Positions 7,385 to 19,742 are shown, numbered from the stretch's first letter. The stretch: 64,000 nucleotides of DNA from Dechloromonas sp. (GCA_028687035.1 JAQUAX010000004.1:124001-188000); one strand, 5' to 3'. Made by a program: numbers and translations. The notes: generated by a model not told the origin, from the letters alone.

Positions 7385-8302
7385 TCAGTCGCGCAGTTCG
7401 CGCCCGGTTAGCTTGATGAAGACGTCCTCGAGGTTGGACGCGCGGTGCACGTAGCGCAGGCCGTCGGCTTCGGTCAGCCGGGCGAGCAGCGGGCGCGGTT
7501 CGCGGCAGTAGAAGAACGCCGTATCGCCGCTGGTTTCGAGGCGTTCGGCCAGGTCCCGGTGGTTTTCGACGAATCCGGCCAGTCGACCGCCGGCCTCGTC
7601 GAAGACCTCGACCACCTGCGGTTCGATGTGCTCGGCGATCAGCTGGCGCGGGCTGCCTTCGGCGATCTTGCGGCCGTGGTCGATGACGATCAGCGTGTCG
7701 CACAGGCGCTCCGCCTCGTCCATGAAGTGCGTCGTCAGGATCAGCGTCTTGCCGGCCGCCTTCAGCTGCTTCAGGCGTTCCCAGATCAGGTGACGGGCCT
7801 GCGGGTCGAGGCCGGTGGTCGGCTCGTCGAGGAAGACGATGTCCGGATCGTTGACCAGCGCCCGGGCCAGCGTCAGCCGGCGCTTCATGCCGCCGGACAG
7901 CGTCGCGATGCGCGCGTCGGCCTTGCCGGCCAGCCCGGCGAAGTCGAGCAGCTGCGGGATGCGGGCGCGGATGTCGGCATCCTTCAGCCCGAAGTAGCGG
8001 CCGAAGACCAGCAGGTTCTCGGCGCAGGTGAAATCCGGGTCGAGGTTGTCGAACTGCGGCACGACGCCGACCCGCGCCCGCGCCTGCTGCGCGTCGGCCG
8101 GAATGGCGCGGCCGGCCAGCGCGATCGTTCCGGCATCCGGCGCGGTCAGGCCGAGGCACAGGCGCAGCGTCGTCGTCTTGCCGGCGCCGTTCGGGCCGAG
8201 CAGCCCGAAGCAGGTGCCGGGCGCGACGGCGAACGACAGCCCGGCGACGACCTCGGTGCCGGAATAGGCCTTGCGCAGCGCGTCGACCGCTAGTGCCGCC
8301 AT
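7385..8302 (-). CDS. ABC transporter ATP-binding protein, NodI-like
   Basis: A 305-residue ABC-2 ATPase (DrrA/NodI/CcmA class). Walker A is GPNGAGKTT at about residues 36-44, followed by a Q-loop (VVPQFDN) and the signature LSGGMKRR. Walker B is [11 protein letters not shown] and the switch His lies in TTHFM. About 80 C-terminal residues follow the ATPase core, as in exporter ATPases. It should energise the NodJ-like permease at 5124-5897. The start ATG 8302 lies 13 nt inside the upstream alpha/beta hydrolase gene, which suggests co-transcription with it. Transcription then runs into the palindrome at 6798-7320 rather than directly into the permease. Confidence 0.9.
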   Translation of the reverse strand: MAALAVDALRKAYSGTEVVAGLSFAVAPGTCFGLLGPNGAGKTTTLRLCLGLTAPDAGTIALAGRAIPADAQQARARVGVVPQFDNLDPDFTCAENLLVFGRYFGLKDADIRARIPQLLDFAGLAGKADARIATLSGGMKRRLTLARALVNDPDIVFLDEPTTGLDPQARHLIWERLKQLKAAGKTLILTTHFMDEAERLCDTLIVIDHGRKIAEGSPRQLIAEHIEPQVVEVFDEAGGRLAGFVENHRDLAERLETSGDTAFFYCREPRPLLARLTEADGLRYVHRASNLEDVFIKLTGRELRD

Positions 8303-8928
8303 GCCCGGGTGATGATGTCGCGGATGACGTGCAGCCGGCGGTGGAAGAAGTGGTCCGCGCCGGGAACGACGACGACCGGCAGGTCGAGCGGCAGGGCCCA
8401 GTCGAAGACGTTGTTGAGCGGCACCGTTTCGTCGCTCGAACCGTGGATGACGATGGTGTCGTGCGGCACCGCCTCGGTGTCGTACTGGCGGGTGCCTTCG
8501 ACGAAGCCGGCGGCGGTGCCGACCAGCACCAGGCGCTGCGCGGGGTGGCCGGCTTCGGTCAGGCGCTTGGCGACGCGCGTCTGGCAGTAGGCGCCGAACG
8601 AGAAGCCGGCCAGCGCGACCGGCAGGTTGCCGCAGCGGCATTTCGCGTCTTCGATCACGGCGAGCAGGTCGTCGGTCTCGCCGCGGCCCTCGTCATGCAC
8701 GCCCTCGGTGCCGCCGACGCCGCGGAAATTCGGCCGGAAGGCCGCGTAGCCGAGGCTGACGAAGGTGCGCGCCAGCGTGTAGGCGACCTTGTTGGTATTG
8801 GCGCCGCCGCCCAGCGGGTGCGGGTGGGCGATCAGCGCGATGCCGCGCGGCGCGTCCGGGCGTTCCATGATGACCTCGATGTTGCCGGCCGGGCCGGCGA
8901 CGAGGATCTTTTCCTCCGGGGCCTTCAT
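8290..8928 (-). CDS. Alpha/beta hydrolase (COG2945-type)
   Basis: A 212-residue single-domain alpha/beta hydrolase. The nucleophile is Ser110 in GFSFGA. The likely acid and base are the Asp in GSSDETVP and the His in GADHFFHRR. The HPHPLGGG segment near residue 35, just after the first strand, and FRGVGGTEG are typical of the COG2945 group. Members hydrolyse ester or similar bonds; the substrate is unknown. It overlaps the NodI-like ATPase by 13 nt and follows the 2Fe-2S protein after 4 nt, so the three are probably one transcript. A role in processing the cargo of the ABC exporter is speculative. Confidence 0.85.
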   Translation of the reverse strand: MKAPEEKILVAGPAGNIEVIMERPDAPRGIALIAHPHPLGGGANTNKVAYTLARTFVSLGYAAFRPNFRGVGGTEGVHDEGRGETDDLLAVIEDAKCRCGNLPVALAGFSFGAYCQTRVAKRLTEAGHPAQRLVLVGTAAGFVEGTRQYDTEAVPHDTIVIHGSSDETVPLNNVFDWALPLDLPVVVVPGADHFFHRRLHVIRDIITRAWRH

Positions 8929-8932
8929 CGCG

Positions 8933-9241
8933 TCAGATCTTCAGGCGCTCGACGACACGGCCGCCGACCAGGTGTTCCTGGATGATTTCCTCGACGTCCT
9001 CGTTATCGACGAAGCCGTACCAGGTCTCCTCCGGGTAGACGACCATCACCGGGCCGTTGTCGCAGCGGCCGAGGCAGCCGGCCTTGTTGATGCGGACGGC
9101 GCCCGGGCCGTTCTTCTTCAGCGCGCCGATGCGGTCCTTGGCGTAGGCGAAGGCGTCGCTGCCGCCGACGTTGTTGCAGCACTGTTCGCCGGCTTCGCGC
9201 TGGTTGGTGCAGATGAAGACGTGTTTGTCGAAGTAGCTCAT
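8933..9241 (-). CDS. Thioredoxin-like 2Fe-2S ferredoxin
   Basis: A 102-residue protein of the thioredoxin-fold [2Fe-2S] ferredoxin family (Shethna-type/NuoE-like). Cluster ligands are probably Cys11, one of Cys21/Cys22, Cys56 and Cys60, in the patterns FICTN, EQCC and AGCLGRC. Such proteins carry electrons in the cytoplasm; the partner is unknown. It is the first gene of a tight leftward group with an alpha/beta hydrolase and the ABC ATPase. The promoter should lie in the 25 bp before the P-type ATPase stop or within that gene's 3' end. Confidence 0.9.
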   Translation of the reverse strand: MSYFDKHVFICTNQREAGEQCCNNVGGSDAFAYAKDRIGALKKNGPGAVRINKAGCLGRCDNGPVMVVYPEETWYGFVDNEDVEEIIQEHLVGGRVVERLKI

Positions 9242-9266
9242 CGATGTTCTCCTGTTCAGCCGGCCA

Positions 9267-11929
<2,663 letters not shown>

Positions 11930-11933
<4 letters not shown>

Positions 11934-12985
11934 GGACGGCGCGTCGTCAGCAGCAGGAAGGGCAGGGTCAGGAAGGGCCATAGCGTGGATACCAGTCGGG
12001 TCAGTCCGTTGAAATTCAGGAAGTGTCCCTGCCGCCATGCGGCCAGCGCCGCCAGCGAATAGGGATTGGCCGGCGCCAGGTTGACCAGCACGGTGCCGGC
12101 CATCAGCGCCAGGCCGGCGAGCAGCAGGCGGGCGGTCGGCGGCAGCGCGATGGCGACGGCCAGGAACAGCCCGGCGAACAGCAGGCCGCTCTGCGCGCCC
12201 GGGGTCAGCCATGCGAAGGCGTCGTCCGGGCCGATCAGCAGTGCGGCGCCGAGCGTGCGGACGACCAGTCCGGCGAACAGGAAGACCGGCACCGTCAGGT
12301 AGGCCAGTCCGAGCCGGGTGGTCAGCGTGCGTGCGATCAGTCCGGCGGCGATCGCGTTCAGTGCGGTGACGCTGGCCTCGATCAGCATGAAGCTCTCGGC
12401 CGCGAAGGGCACGGCGCCGGCCAGGCCGAAGGTCTGCCGGAGGTCGCCGGTGCCGAACAGCAGGGTTTCCGGCGACAGCTGGACGAGCAGCCACAGGCCG
12501 AGCAGCGTCAGGCCCAGCTCGGCGTGCGGCACCGGCGCGATCAGCTTGTGTTCGAGCGCGACCAGGCGGGCGAAGATGCGCGGTCCGACGAGCTGCGCCC
12601 AGGCCGCGCCGAGCAGGCCGCCGGCGGCGTTGCAGGCGAGGTCCAGGCTGGACGGCACGCGCGACGGCAGCCACGACTGCAGGCTCTCCAGCCCCAGGCT
12701 GACGCCGGCGGCGAGCAGCGTGGCCAGGACTGCCGCGCTGAAGCGGCCGGGCAGGCCGCGCAGCGCCAGCGTCAGGAAGAAGCCGAGCGGCAGGTAGACG
12801 GCGACGTTGGCGCCGAGGTCGAAGCCGGTCCAGTAGCGCGGCCAGCCGCCTTCGAGGAAGGCGAACGGCGAGGCGCCGCTGTCGCGCCAGCCGGAGAACG
12901 GGTGCAGGCTGCCGTACACGACCAGCCCGCACCAGGCCAGTGCCAGGTAGCGGGCGAGCAGGATGGGGCTGCGTCCGTGGGTCAT
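11930..12985 (-). CDS. VanZ-like multi-pass membrane protein
   Basis: A 351-residue membrane protein with about ten hydrophobic segments. The N-terminal third carries VanZ-family features: an early YGSLHPF, then GLESLQSWLP, RVPSSLDLACNAAGG and GLLGAAW, with the conserved Glu-Gln-Arg-Asp-Asn pattern. The remaining two thirds are hydrophobic and not recognised. VanZ-like proteins are linked to envelope glycopeptide resistance, but most homologues have no known function. It is translationally coupled to the P-type ATPase downstream through a GTGA overlap. Confidence 0.75.
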
Positions 12986-13076
12986 GCCCCGATTCTAGGG
13001 GCTATCGCCGGTGCCGTCAGCCGGCAAAGCGGCAGTCGGGCTGCGGAAAAACCGAAGCCGGCGCGGCCGGCCGCGC

Positions 13077-14573
13077 TCAGTGGTGCAGCGGCGGTTCGGC
13101 AGCGTGGTGGGTCTCGGCGGCGGCGCGGTGGTGCAGCGCCTCGTGGATGTCGTGCTGCGGCATCCGGTGGCCGACCCATTGCGGCAGCAGCGAGCCGGCG
13201 ATCATGCCGAGCATGCTGAAGCCCAGGCCGATCAGCTGCGGCGGCACCAGGCTGGCCTCGCCGATCAGCGCCTCGACCAGAACCCACGACGCCAGCCCGC
13301 CGAGGATCGCGGCCAGCGCGCCCTGCGTCGTCGCCCGTCTCCAGAAGGCGCCGAAGAACAGCGGCACGAAGGCGCCGGCCAGCGTGACCTTGTACGCGTT
13401 CTCGACCATCTTGAAGATGCTGGCGCTGGAGTACAGCGCGAAGCCGAGCACGATCGCGGCGAAGCAGACGATGGCGGCACGCATCACCATCAGGAAGCGG
13501 CGGTCGCCCATGTGCGGGAAGAAGCCGCGGACGATGTTCTCGGAAAAGGCGACCGACGGCGCCAGCAGCGTCGCCGACGAGCAGCTCATGATCGCCGACA
13601 GCACGGCGCCGAAGAAGATGGCCTGGGCGAAGACCGGCGTGTGCTGCAGCACCAGCGTCGGCAGCACCAGCTGCGAGTCGGTCTCGAGCAGGCCGTTGAA
13701 GCGTGCCGGGTCGATCAGCGTCGCCGAGTAGGCGATGAACATCGGCACGAAGGTGAAGCAGAAATAGATCGATCCGCCGAGCACCGAGCCCCAGACGGCG
13801 ATTTTTGCGGTCCGCGCCGACGTGATGCGCTGGAAGACGTCCTGCTGCGGAATCGAGCCGAGCATCATGGTGATCCAGGCGCCGAGGAAGGTCAGCCATT
13901 TCGACGGGTCGGGGTCGGGGAAGAAGTCCAGCTTGCCGGCCGCCGACGCATGCTCGATGACCGGCGCGACGCCGCCGGTCAGCCCGGAGACGATCCACGC
14001 GATGAACAGCATGCCGCCCATGATGACGCCCATCTGAACGAAATCGAGGATGGCGACCGACAGCATGCCGCCGAAGGTCGTGTAGGTCAGCACGATCGCG
14101 GCGCCGAGGATCATGCCGGCCGTCTGGCTGATGCCGTCGTTGGTGACGACGTTGAAGACCAGGCCGAGCGCCTTGATCTGCGCCGATACCCAGCCGAGGT
14201 AGGAGGCGACGATGCACAGCGTGGTCAGCACCTCGACCGTGCGGTTGTAGCGCAGCCGGAAGTAGTCGCCCAGCGTCAGGATGTTCAGCTTGTACAGTTT
14301 GCCAGCGAAGAAGAAGCCGGCAATGATCAGGCACAGCGACGAGCCGAAGGGGTCGGCGACGACGCCGCCCAGGCCTTCCTTGACGAAGGTCGCCGAGACG
14401 CCGAACACCGCCTCGGCGCCGAACCAGGTCGCGAACACCGTCGCGGTGACGACCGGCAGCGGCAGGTGGCGGCCGGCGACGGCGAAGTCCTTGGCGGTAT
14501 GGACGCGGGTCGCCGCGAACAGGCCGATGCCGATCGAGACGAGCAGGTAGAGAACGACGAACCAGAGCAGCAT
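13077..14573 (-). CDS. Sodium:solute symporter family permease
   Basis: A 498-residue SSS-family transporter with about 12-13 helices. Recognisable segments are FAVAGRHLP near the start, the GADAV-like FGAEAVFGVS, LGDYFRLRYNR, and IMSCSSATLLAPS in the Na+-site helix. It should couple uptake of an organic solute to Na+. The solute is unknown and is not implied by the neighbours. The C-terminal tail beyond the last helix is unusually His-rich (about ten His in the last 30 residues). It is flanked by 91 bp before the VanZ-like gene and 49 bp after rluA, so it is probably monocistronic. Confidence 0.88.
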   Translation of the reverse strand: MLLWFVVLYLLVSIGIGLFAATRVHTAKDFAVAGRHLPLPVVTATVFATWFGAEAVFGVSATFVKEGLGGVVADPFGSSLCLIIAGFFFAGKLYKLNILTLGDYFRLRYNRTVEVLTTLCIVASYLGWVSAQIKALGLVFNVVTNDGISQTAGMILGAAIVLTYTTFGGMLSVAILDFVQMGVIMGGMLFIAWIVSGLTGGVAPVIEHASAAGKLDFFPDPDPSKWLTFLGAWITMMLGSIPQQDVFQRITSARTAKIAVWGSVLGGSIYFCFTFVPMFIAYSATLIDPARFNGLLETDSQLVLPTLVLQHTPVFAQAIFFGAVLSAIMSCSSATLLAPSVAFSENIVRGFFPHMGDRRFLMVMRAAIVCFAAIVLGFALYSSASIFKMVENAYKVTLAGAFVPLFFGAFWRRATTQGALAAILGGLASWVLVEALIGEASLVPPQLIGLGFSMLGMIAGSLLPQWVGHRMPQHDIHEALHHRAAAETHHAAEPPLHH

Positions 14574-14622
14574 GATCGCGCCAAGGGGTTGAAATTGCGC
14601 GCGATTATACGGTTTTGCGCAG

Positions 14623-15276
14623 CTAGAACGGCGGTTCGGCGCGAAATTGCCGGGCTTCCCCGGTCGACGGGTGGACGAAGGCCAGTTCCATCGCGTGCAG
14701 CAGCAGGCGTCCGGCCAGCCGGGTCGCCGGTCCGCCGTACAGGTCGTCGCCGAGGATGGGGTGGCCGAGCGTCGCCATATGGACGCGCAGTTGGTGCGTG
14801 CGGCCGGTCACCGGCTCCAGTTCGACGCGCGTCGTGTTTGCCGCCGGGTCGCGCGCCAGCACGCGGTAGCGCGTCAGCGACGGCTTGCCGATCGCGTGTT
14901 CGACGATCTGCCGGGGGCGGTTCGGCCAGTCGCAGATCAGCGGCAGGTCGACCTCGCCGGCGTCGTCGGCGACCAGGCCATGGACCACCGCGACGTAGCG
15001 CTTGTCCACCGCCCGTTCGCGGAACAGCCGCGACAGCGCGCTCTGCATCGGCGCGCCGCGGGCGAGCAGCAGCAGGCCGGAGGTGTCCATGTCGAGGCGG
15101 TGCACGATCAGCGCATCGGCAAATTCCGCCTGCACCCTTGCCGCCAGGCAGTCTTCCTTGCCGGGCCCGCGCCCGGGCACCGACAGCAGGCCGCTCGGCT
15201 TGTCGGCGACGATGCAGTGCTCGTCGACATGGATGACCGTCGAGCCGGCGGGCGGCGGCGGGACGTACAGCCTCAT
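14623..15276 (-). CDS. rluA: RluA-family RNA pseudouridine synthase
   Basis: A 217-residue pseudouridine synthase, the length of E. coli RluA (219), with no S4 domain. The catalytic Asp is in HRLDMDTSGLLL, followed by KRYVAVV and the substrate-loop motif TGRTHQLRVH. RluA modifies U746 of 23S rRNA and U32 of several tRNAs; this specificity is inferred from size and lack of S4. The start ATG 15276 overlaps the stop of the upstream small exported protein gene (ATGA). rluA is therefore probably transcribed from the LexA-box-containing intergenic region at about 15474-15654. Confidence 0.85.
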   Translation of the reverse strand: MRLYVPPPPAGSTVIHVDEHCIVADKPSGLLSVPGRGPGKEDCLAARVQAEFADALIVHRLDMDTSGLLLLARGAPMQSALSRLFRERAVDKRYVAVVHGLVADDAGEVDLPLICDWPNRPRQIVEHAIGKPSLTRYRVLARDPAANTTRVELEPVTGRTHQLRVHMATLGHPILGDDLYGGPATRLAGRLLLHAMELAFVHPSTGEARQFRAEPPF

Positions 15277-15473
15277 CGGCGGTTCAGCCGGATGCGGCAG
15301 CGGGCGTCCTTGAACGGCGTCGGTTCCTGGATCCAGCCTTCGCCGAGCGGAGTCTGGTTGCACACGCGACTGCCGTCGACGGTGCTGACCCACCAGTACC
15401 ACGGGGCGGGCTCGGACTGCGCCGCGGTGCACGCCAGCGACAGGGCGAAAACGGATAAGAGTCTGATCAGCAT
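15273..15473 (-). CDS. Small exported protein, unknown function
   Basis: A 66-residue protein with a clear signal peptide (MLIRLLSVFALSLACTAA). The mature part is about 47 residues, Trp-rich (WYWWVSTVDG), and has two Cys that could form a disulfide. The fold is not recognised; the W..STVDG..VCNQTP pattern faintly recalls DUF4124-type periplasmic proteins. ATG 15473 has a good AGAGGA ribosome-binding site, whereas the upstream extension has none. It is translationally coupled to rluA. A LexA box lies 38 bp upstream of its start, between it and recA. Confidence 0.7.
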   Translation of the reverse strand: MLIRLLSVFALSLACTAAQSEPAPWYWWVSTVDGSRVCNQTPLGEGWIQEPTPFKDARCRIRLNRR

Positions 15474-15510
15474 GAAGAATCCTCTTGCCAAGTCGGGGTT
15501 GATCAATATA

Positions 15511-15526
15511 CTGTGTTTATAAACAG
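15511..15526. promoter_or_regulatory. LexA (SOS) box, recA / small-exported-gene intergenic region
   Basis: CTGTGTTTATAAACAG fits the CTGT-N8-ACAG consensus of gamma- and betaproteobacterial LexA sites exactly. It lies about 130 bp upstream of recA and 38 bp upstream of the divergent small exported protein gene. LexA control of recA is expected. The position means LexA could also repress the divergent small-protein/rluA transcript. A CATAAT sequence at 15624-15629 is a candidate recA -10, which would put the box well upstream of that promoter. Confidence 0.88.
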
Positions 15527-15654
15527 TTATTCGGCTGGCAGGCGGATCGGCAATATACCGCATCCGTCCCGGGCCGGATCAGGACGATTCCTGCAATTTC
15601 TGTTCCATCACCGGCCCCTGTGCCATAATCCGCTCAAATTCTAGAGGTACCACC

Positions 15655-16683
15655 ATGGACGACAACAAGGCAAAAGCGCTCGCCGCGGCGCTGCAACAGA
15701 TCGAGAAGCAGTTCGGCAAGGGCTCCATCATGAAGATGGGCGATGCCGAGATCGACCAGGGCATCCAGGTCGTTTCCACCGGTTCGCTCGGTCTGGACAT
15801 CGCCTTGGGCGTCGGCGGCCTGCCACGCGGCCGCGTCGTCGAAATCTACGGTCCGGAATCCTCCGGCAAGACCACGCTGTGCCTGCAGGTCGTCGCCGAA
15901 ATGCAGAAGCTGGGCGGCGTCGCCGCCTTCATCGACGCCGAGCATGCGCTCGATCCGCAGTACGCGCAGAAGCTCGGGGTCAACGTCGGCGACCTGCTGA
16001 TTTCGCAGCCGGACACCGGCGAACAGGCGCTCGAGATCGCCGACATGCTGGTCCGGTCCGGCTCGGTCGACATCATCATCGTCGACTCGGTCGCCGCGCT
16101 GACGCCGCGCGCCGAAATCGAGGGCGAGATGGGCGACCAGATGGTCGGCCTGCACGCCCGCCTGATGAGCCAGGCGCTGCGCAAGCTGACCGCCAACATC
16201 AAGAAGACCAACACGCTGGTCATCTTCATCAACCAGATCCGGATGAAGATCGGCGTGATGTTCGGTTCGCCCGAAACGACCACCGGCGGCAACGCGCTGA
16301 AGTTCTACGCGTCGGTGCGCCTCGACATCCGCCGCATCGGCTCGATCAAGAAGGGCGACGAGGTCATCGGCAGCGAAACCAAGGTCAAGGTCGTCAAGAA
16401 CAAGGTGTCGCCGCCGTTCCGCGAGGCCATTTTCGACATCCTTTACGGCGAGGGCATTTCCCGCCAGGGCGAAATCATCGAGATGGGCGTCGCCCACAAG
16501 CTGGTCGACAAGTCCGGCGCCTGGTATTCGTACAAGGGCGAGAAGATCGGCCAGGGCAAGGACAACGCCCGCGAATTCCTGAAGGCCAACCCGGAAATCG
16601 CCGCTGAAATCGAGGCCGGCGTCCGCGAGGCGGCCAGTGCCACCGTGATCAAGCCGGTCAAGGCAGCCAAGGCCGATGCCTGA
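15655..16683 (+). CDS. recA: Recombinase RecA
   Basis: A 342-residue RecA, the strand-exchange and SOS co-protease ATPase. Walker A is GPESSGKT at residues 66-73; Walker [11 protein letters not shown], loop L1 EIEGEMGDQ and loop L2 ([18 protein letters not shown]) are all intact. The C-terminal tail ends with an Ala/Lys-rich stretch. ATG 15655 gives the family's normal N-terminus (MDDNKAKAL). recX overlaps the last 8 nt, the usual recA-recX arrangement. The upstream LexA box implies SOS induction. Confidence 0.98.
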   Translation: MDDNKAKALAAALQQIEKQFGKGSIMKMGDAEIDQGIQVVSTGSLGLDIALGVGGLPRGRVVEIYGPESSGKTTLCLQVVAEMQKLGGVAAFIDAEHALDPQYAQKLGVNVGDLLISQPDTGEQALEIADMLVRSGSVDIIIVDSVAALTPRAEIEGEMGDQMVGLHARLMSQALRKLTANIKKTNTLVIFINQIRMKIGVMFGSPETTTGGNALKFYASVRLDIRRIGSIKKGDEVIGSETKVKVVKNKVSPPFREAIFDILYGEGISRQGEIIEMGVAHKLVDKSGAWYSYKGEKIGQGKDNAREFLKANPEIAAEIEAGVREAASATVIKPVKAAKADA

Positions 16684-17131
16684 TCGCACGTCGGGCGTTC
16701 GTTCCGACCTGCGCGTCAAGGCCCTGCAACTGCTGACCCGGCGCGACCACAGCCGGGCCGAGTTGCGCGCCAAGCTCGCGGCCGAAGCCGAATCCGCCGA
16801 ACAGCTCGACGCCGTGCTCGACGTGTTGCAGGCCGAGCGCCTGCTGTCCGACCACCGCTACGCCAGCCAGCGCGTCGCCGCGCGCGCCGGCCGCTACGGC
16901 AACGCCCGGCTGGCACAGGAACTGCGCCAGCATGGGGTCGGCGACGAGGACATCGCGGCTGCCCTGCCCGAAGGGGGCGACGAGACCGAGCGCTGCCGCT
17001 CGGTCTGGCGCCGGAAGTTCGCGACGCTGCCGCAGAGCGCGGAAGAGCGTGCGAAACAGATGCGTTTCCTGCAATATCGCGGCTTTTCCGGCGATGCGAT
17101 CCGCCGGGTGCTGCGCGGAGCGGATGAATGA
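16676..17131 (+). CDS. recX: Regulatory protein RecX
   Basis: A 151-residue RecX, which binds RecA filaments and restrains RecA activity. The family repeat pattern is visible: [45 protein letters not shown] and [17 protein letters not shown]. The start overlaps recA by 8 nt, and its stop overlaps the lptB start (ATGA). This links the SOS gene pair to the envelope and rpoN genes downstream. Confidence 0.95.
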   Translation: MPDRTSGVRSDLRVKALQLLTRRDHSRAELRAKLAAEAESAEQLDAVLDVLQAERLLSDHRYASQRVAARAGRYGNARLAQELRQHGVGDEDIAAALPEGGDETERCRSVWRRKFATLPQSAEERAKQMRFLQYRGFSGDAIRRVLRGADE

Positions 17132-17859
17132 CCAGCGAAACCAGACTGTCGGCCCATAACCTGAAGAAGCGGTACAAGACGCGTACCGTCGTCGAGGACG
17201 TCTCGTTCGAGCTGAAGGCCGGCGAGGTCGTCGGCCTGCTCGGCCCGAACGGCGCCGGCAAGACGACCTGCTTCTACATGGTGGTCGGCCTGGTCGCCGC
17301 CGACGGCGGCGAGGTCTACATCGACGACGAGCGGCTGACCCACCAGCCGATGCACAAGCGGGCGCACCGCGGCCTGTCCTACCTGCCGCAGGAGGCCTCG
17401 GTGTTCCGCAAGCTGAACGTCGAGGACAACATCCGCGCCGTGCTCGAACTGCTCGACCTGCCGGAAAAGGAAATCGACGACCGCCTGGAAGGCCTGCTCG
17501 CCGAACTGCACATCGACCACGTCCGCCACGTCAATGCGGCGGCGCTGTCCGGCGGCGAGCGGCGGCGCGTCGAGATCGCCCGCGCGCTGGCCACCAGCCC
17601 GCGCTTCATCCTGCTCGACGAGCCCTTCGCCGGGGTCGACCCGATCGCCGTGCTCGAAATCCAGAAGATCATCCGCTTCCTGAAGGAGCGCGGCATCGGT
17701 GTGCTGATCACCGACCACAACGTGCGCGAGACGCTGGGCATCTGCGACCACGCCTACATCATCAACGCCGGCCGCGTGCTGGCCGCTGGACGGCCGGACG
17801 AAATCGTTGATAATGAAAGCGTCCGCAAGGTCTATCTCGGCGAGCATTTCCGGCTCTGA
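17128..17859 (+). CDS. lptB: LPS export ABC ATPase LptB
   Basis: A 243-residue ATPase of the LptB2FG machine that extracts LPS from the inner membrane. Walker A is GPNGAGKTT (residues 39-47), Q-loop YLPQEASVF, signature LSGGERRR, Walker [13 protein letters not shown] and switch [10 protein letters not shown]. Gene order lptB-rpoN-hpf-ptsN is conserved in many proteobacteria. Normally lptC and lptA precede lptB; here recX does, with a 4-nt overlap. The lptA and lptC genes must therefore lie elsewhere in the genome. Confidence 0.96.
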   Translation: MTSETRLSAHNLKKRYKTRTVVEDVSFELKAGEVVGLLGPNGAGKTTCFYMVVGLVAADGGEVYIDDERLTHQPMHKRAHRGLSYLPQEASVFRKLNVEDNIRAVLELLDLPEKEIDDRLEGLLAELHIDHVRHVNAAALSGGERRRVEIARALATSPRFILLDEPFAGVDPIAVLEIQKIIRFLKERGIGVLITDHNVRETLGICDHAYIINAGRVLAAGRPDEIVDNESVRKVYLGEHFRL

Positions 17860-17886
17860 CCGACAGGCTGAAGACAAAACATAACG

Positions 17887-19344
17887 ATGAAGCCAGCCCT
17901 CCAACTGAAACTCTCGCAGCACCTGGCGCTGACTCCCCAGTTGCAACAATCGATCAAGCTGCTGCAGCTCTCGACCATCGAGATGCAGCAGGAAATCGAA
18001 CGCTACCTGCTCGAGAATCCGATGCTCGAGCGCGACGACGAGCCGGCGGAGTCCTACGCCTCGGCCCAGCAGTTCGATTCGCCGGCCAGCGCCGAAACCC
18101 GCGAGGCCGAGCCGGCCGAACGCGAGCCCCGCGAGGAGCGCGACAGCGAAGTCCCGGGCTCGCCCGCCGACGTCGATGACGACCGCTGGACTTCCGACGC
18201 CGGCACCTATTCCGGCGCCGGCCGTGACGATGACGACGACAGCGACGCGCACGACATCCATGCGGCGACGACCAGCCTGCGTGACCATCTCGGCTGGCAG
18301 CTCGGCATGACCCAGCTGACCGAGCGCGACCGCAGCCTGGTCCGCTTCCTGATCGAGGCGCTCGACGACGACGGCTACCTGTCGACGCCGCTCGCCGAAC
18401 TCTGGGAAACCCTGCCCCCGGAATACGAGATCGAGCTCGAGGAACTCGAGATCGCGCTGCGCCACATCCAGAACTTCGACCCGACCGGGATCGGCGCCCG
18501 CAACCTGCAGGAATGCCTGGCGCTGCAACTGAAGGCCTTGCCCGACGGCCCGGAGCGCCGGCTGGCGACGAGCATCGTCGACAAGCACCTGGAACTGCTC
18601 GCAGCGCGCGATTTCACGAAAATCCGCCGGCTGACCGGCTGCGACGACGAGGAACTGAAGGCCGCCCAGGCCCTGATCACCAGCCTGAACCCGCGCCCTG
18701 GCGCCGGTTACGCGCAGGTCGAGGCGCGCTACATCACGCCCGACGTCATCGTGAAGAAGCTGAAGGGCAAGTGGACTGCCTACATCAATCCGGACGCCTA
18801 CCCGCGCCTGCGCATCAACCGGCTGTACGCGGAGATACTCTCCAGGCAGCGGCGCGGCAACGGCAACCTGTCCGGCCAGCTGCAGGAGGCGCGCTGGCTG
18901 ATCAAGAACGTCCAGCAGCGCTTCGACACCATCCACCGCGTGACCCAGGCCATCGTCGATCGCCAGCGCCAGTTCTTCGAGCACGGCGAAGTCGCGATGC
19001 GGCCGCTGGTGCTGCGCGAGATCGCCGACATCCTCGGCCTGCATGAATCGACCGTGTCGCGTGTGACCAGCCAGAAGTACATGGCGACGCCGCGCGGCAT
19101 TTTCGAACTGAAATACTTCTTCGGCAGCCATGTCTCCACCGATACCGGTGGTGCCTGTTCTGCCACCGCCATCCGGGCCCTGATCAAGCAATTGGTTGCG
19201 GCCGAGGATGGCAAGAAGCCCTTGTCGGATAGCCAATTATCCGAAATACTAGGCCAGCAGGGAATCGTCGTGGCACGACGCACGGTCGCAAAATACCGCG
19301 AGTCGCTCAACATCCCGCCGGTCAATTTACGCAAGACCCTGTAG
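17887..19344 (+). CDS. rpoN: RNA polymerase sigma-54 factor RpoN
   Basis: A 485-residue sigma-54. The Gln/Leu-rich activator-interacting region I starts [18 protein letters not shown]. An acidic linker spans about residues 50-125. The core-binding and HTH ([12 protein letters not shown]) regions follow, and the C-terminal RpoN box [10 protein letters not shown] lies at about 463-472. It directs transcription from -24/-12 promoters with activator ATPases. It follows lptB by 27 bp and precedes hpf by 14 bp. Confidence 0.98.
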   Translation: MKPALQLKLSQHLALTPQLQQSIKLLQLSTIEMQQEIERYLLENPMLERDDEPAESYASAQQFDSPASAETREAEPAEREPREERDSEVPGSPADVDDDRWTSDAGTYSGAGRDDDDDSDAHDIHAATTSLRDHLGWQLGMTQLTERDRSLVRFLIEALDDDGYLSTPLAELWETLPPEYEIELEELEIALRHIQNFDPTGIGARNLQECLALQLKALPDGPERRLATSIVDKHLELLAARDFTKIRRLTGCDDEELKAAQALITSLNPRPGAGYAQVEARYITPDVIVKKLKGKWTAYINPDAYPRLRINRLYAEILSRQRRGNGNLSGQLQEARWLIKNVQQRFDTIHRVTQAIVDRQRQFFEHGEVAMRPLVLREIADILGLHESTVSRVTSQKYMATPRGIFELKYFFGSHVSTDTGGACSATAIRALIKQLVAAEDGKKPLSDSQLSEILGQQGIVVARRTVAKYRESLNIPPVNLRKTL

Positions 19345-19358
19345 AGAGAGGAGAGAAA

Positions 19359-19685
19359 ATGAATCTGCAGATCAGTGGTCACCACATCGAAGTTACGCCG
19401 GCTCTGCGCGAATACGTCGAAAACAAGCTCGATCCCGTCGTCCGCCACTTCGACAAGGTGACGGGCGTCAACGTCGTGCTGTCTGTCGAGAAGCTCAAGC
19501 AGATGGCCGAAGTGACCGTGCACGTGCCGGGCAAGGACATCCACGTCGAGGAATCCGGTGACGACCTGTACGCTGCCATCGATGCGATGTTCGACAAGCT
19601 GGACCGTCAGGTCCAGAAGCACAAGCAGAAGGTCCAGGACCATCACCGTGGCGACAAGCCGGACCTGATCGAGGCCGGCGAATAA
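19359..19685 (+). CDS. hpf: Ribosome hibernation-promoting factor (short HPF)
   Basis: A 108-residue short-form HPF/RaiA-family protein that binds the 30S decoding region in stationary phase. It keeps the typical start [20 protein letters not shown] and the [16 protein letters not shown] basic helix, with no long C-terminal dimerisation domain. A GAGAGGAGA ribosome-binding site precedes ATG 19359. It lies in the conserved rpoN-hpf-ptsN order and is followed by a hairpin at 19696-19720. Confidence 0.95.
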   Translation: MNLQISGHHIEVTPALREYVENKLDPVVRHFDKVTGVNVVLSVEKLKQMAEVTVHVPGKDIHVEESGDDLYAAIDAMFDKLDRQVQKHKQKVQDHHRGDKPDLIEAGE

Positions 19686-19695
19686 ACCGCCCACT

Positions 19696-19724
19696 GGCCG
19701 CAGTCCTTCGGGCTGCGGCCTTGC
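19696..19724 (+). terminator. Probable intrinsic terminator/attenuator after hpf
   Basis: The inverted repeat GGCCGCAG/CTGCGGCC (8-bp GC-rich stem, 9-nt loop) is followed by the short U-rich TTGCTTT. It would end or attenuate the rpoN-hpf transcript before ptsN. The U-tract is interrupted, so partial read-through is likely. Confidence 0.6.
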
Positions 19725-19742
19725 TTTATCAACTCGCTCCCT

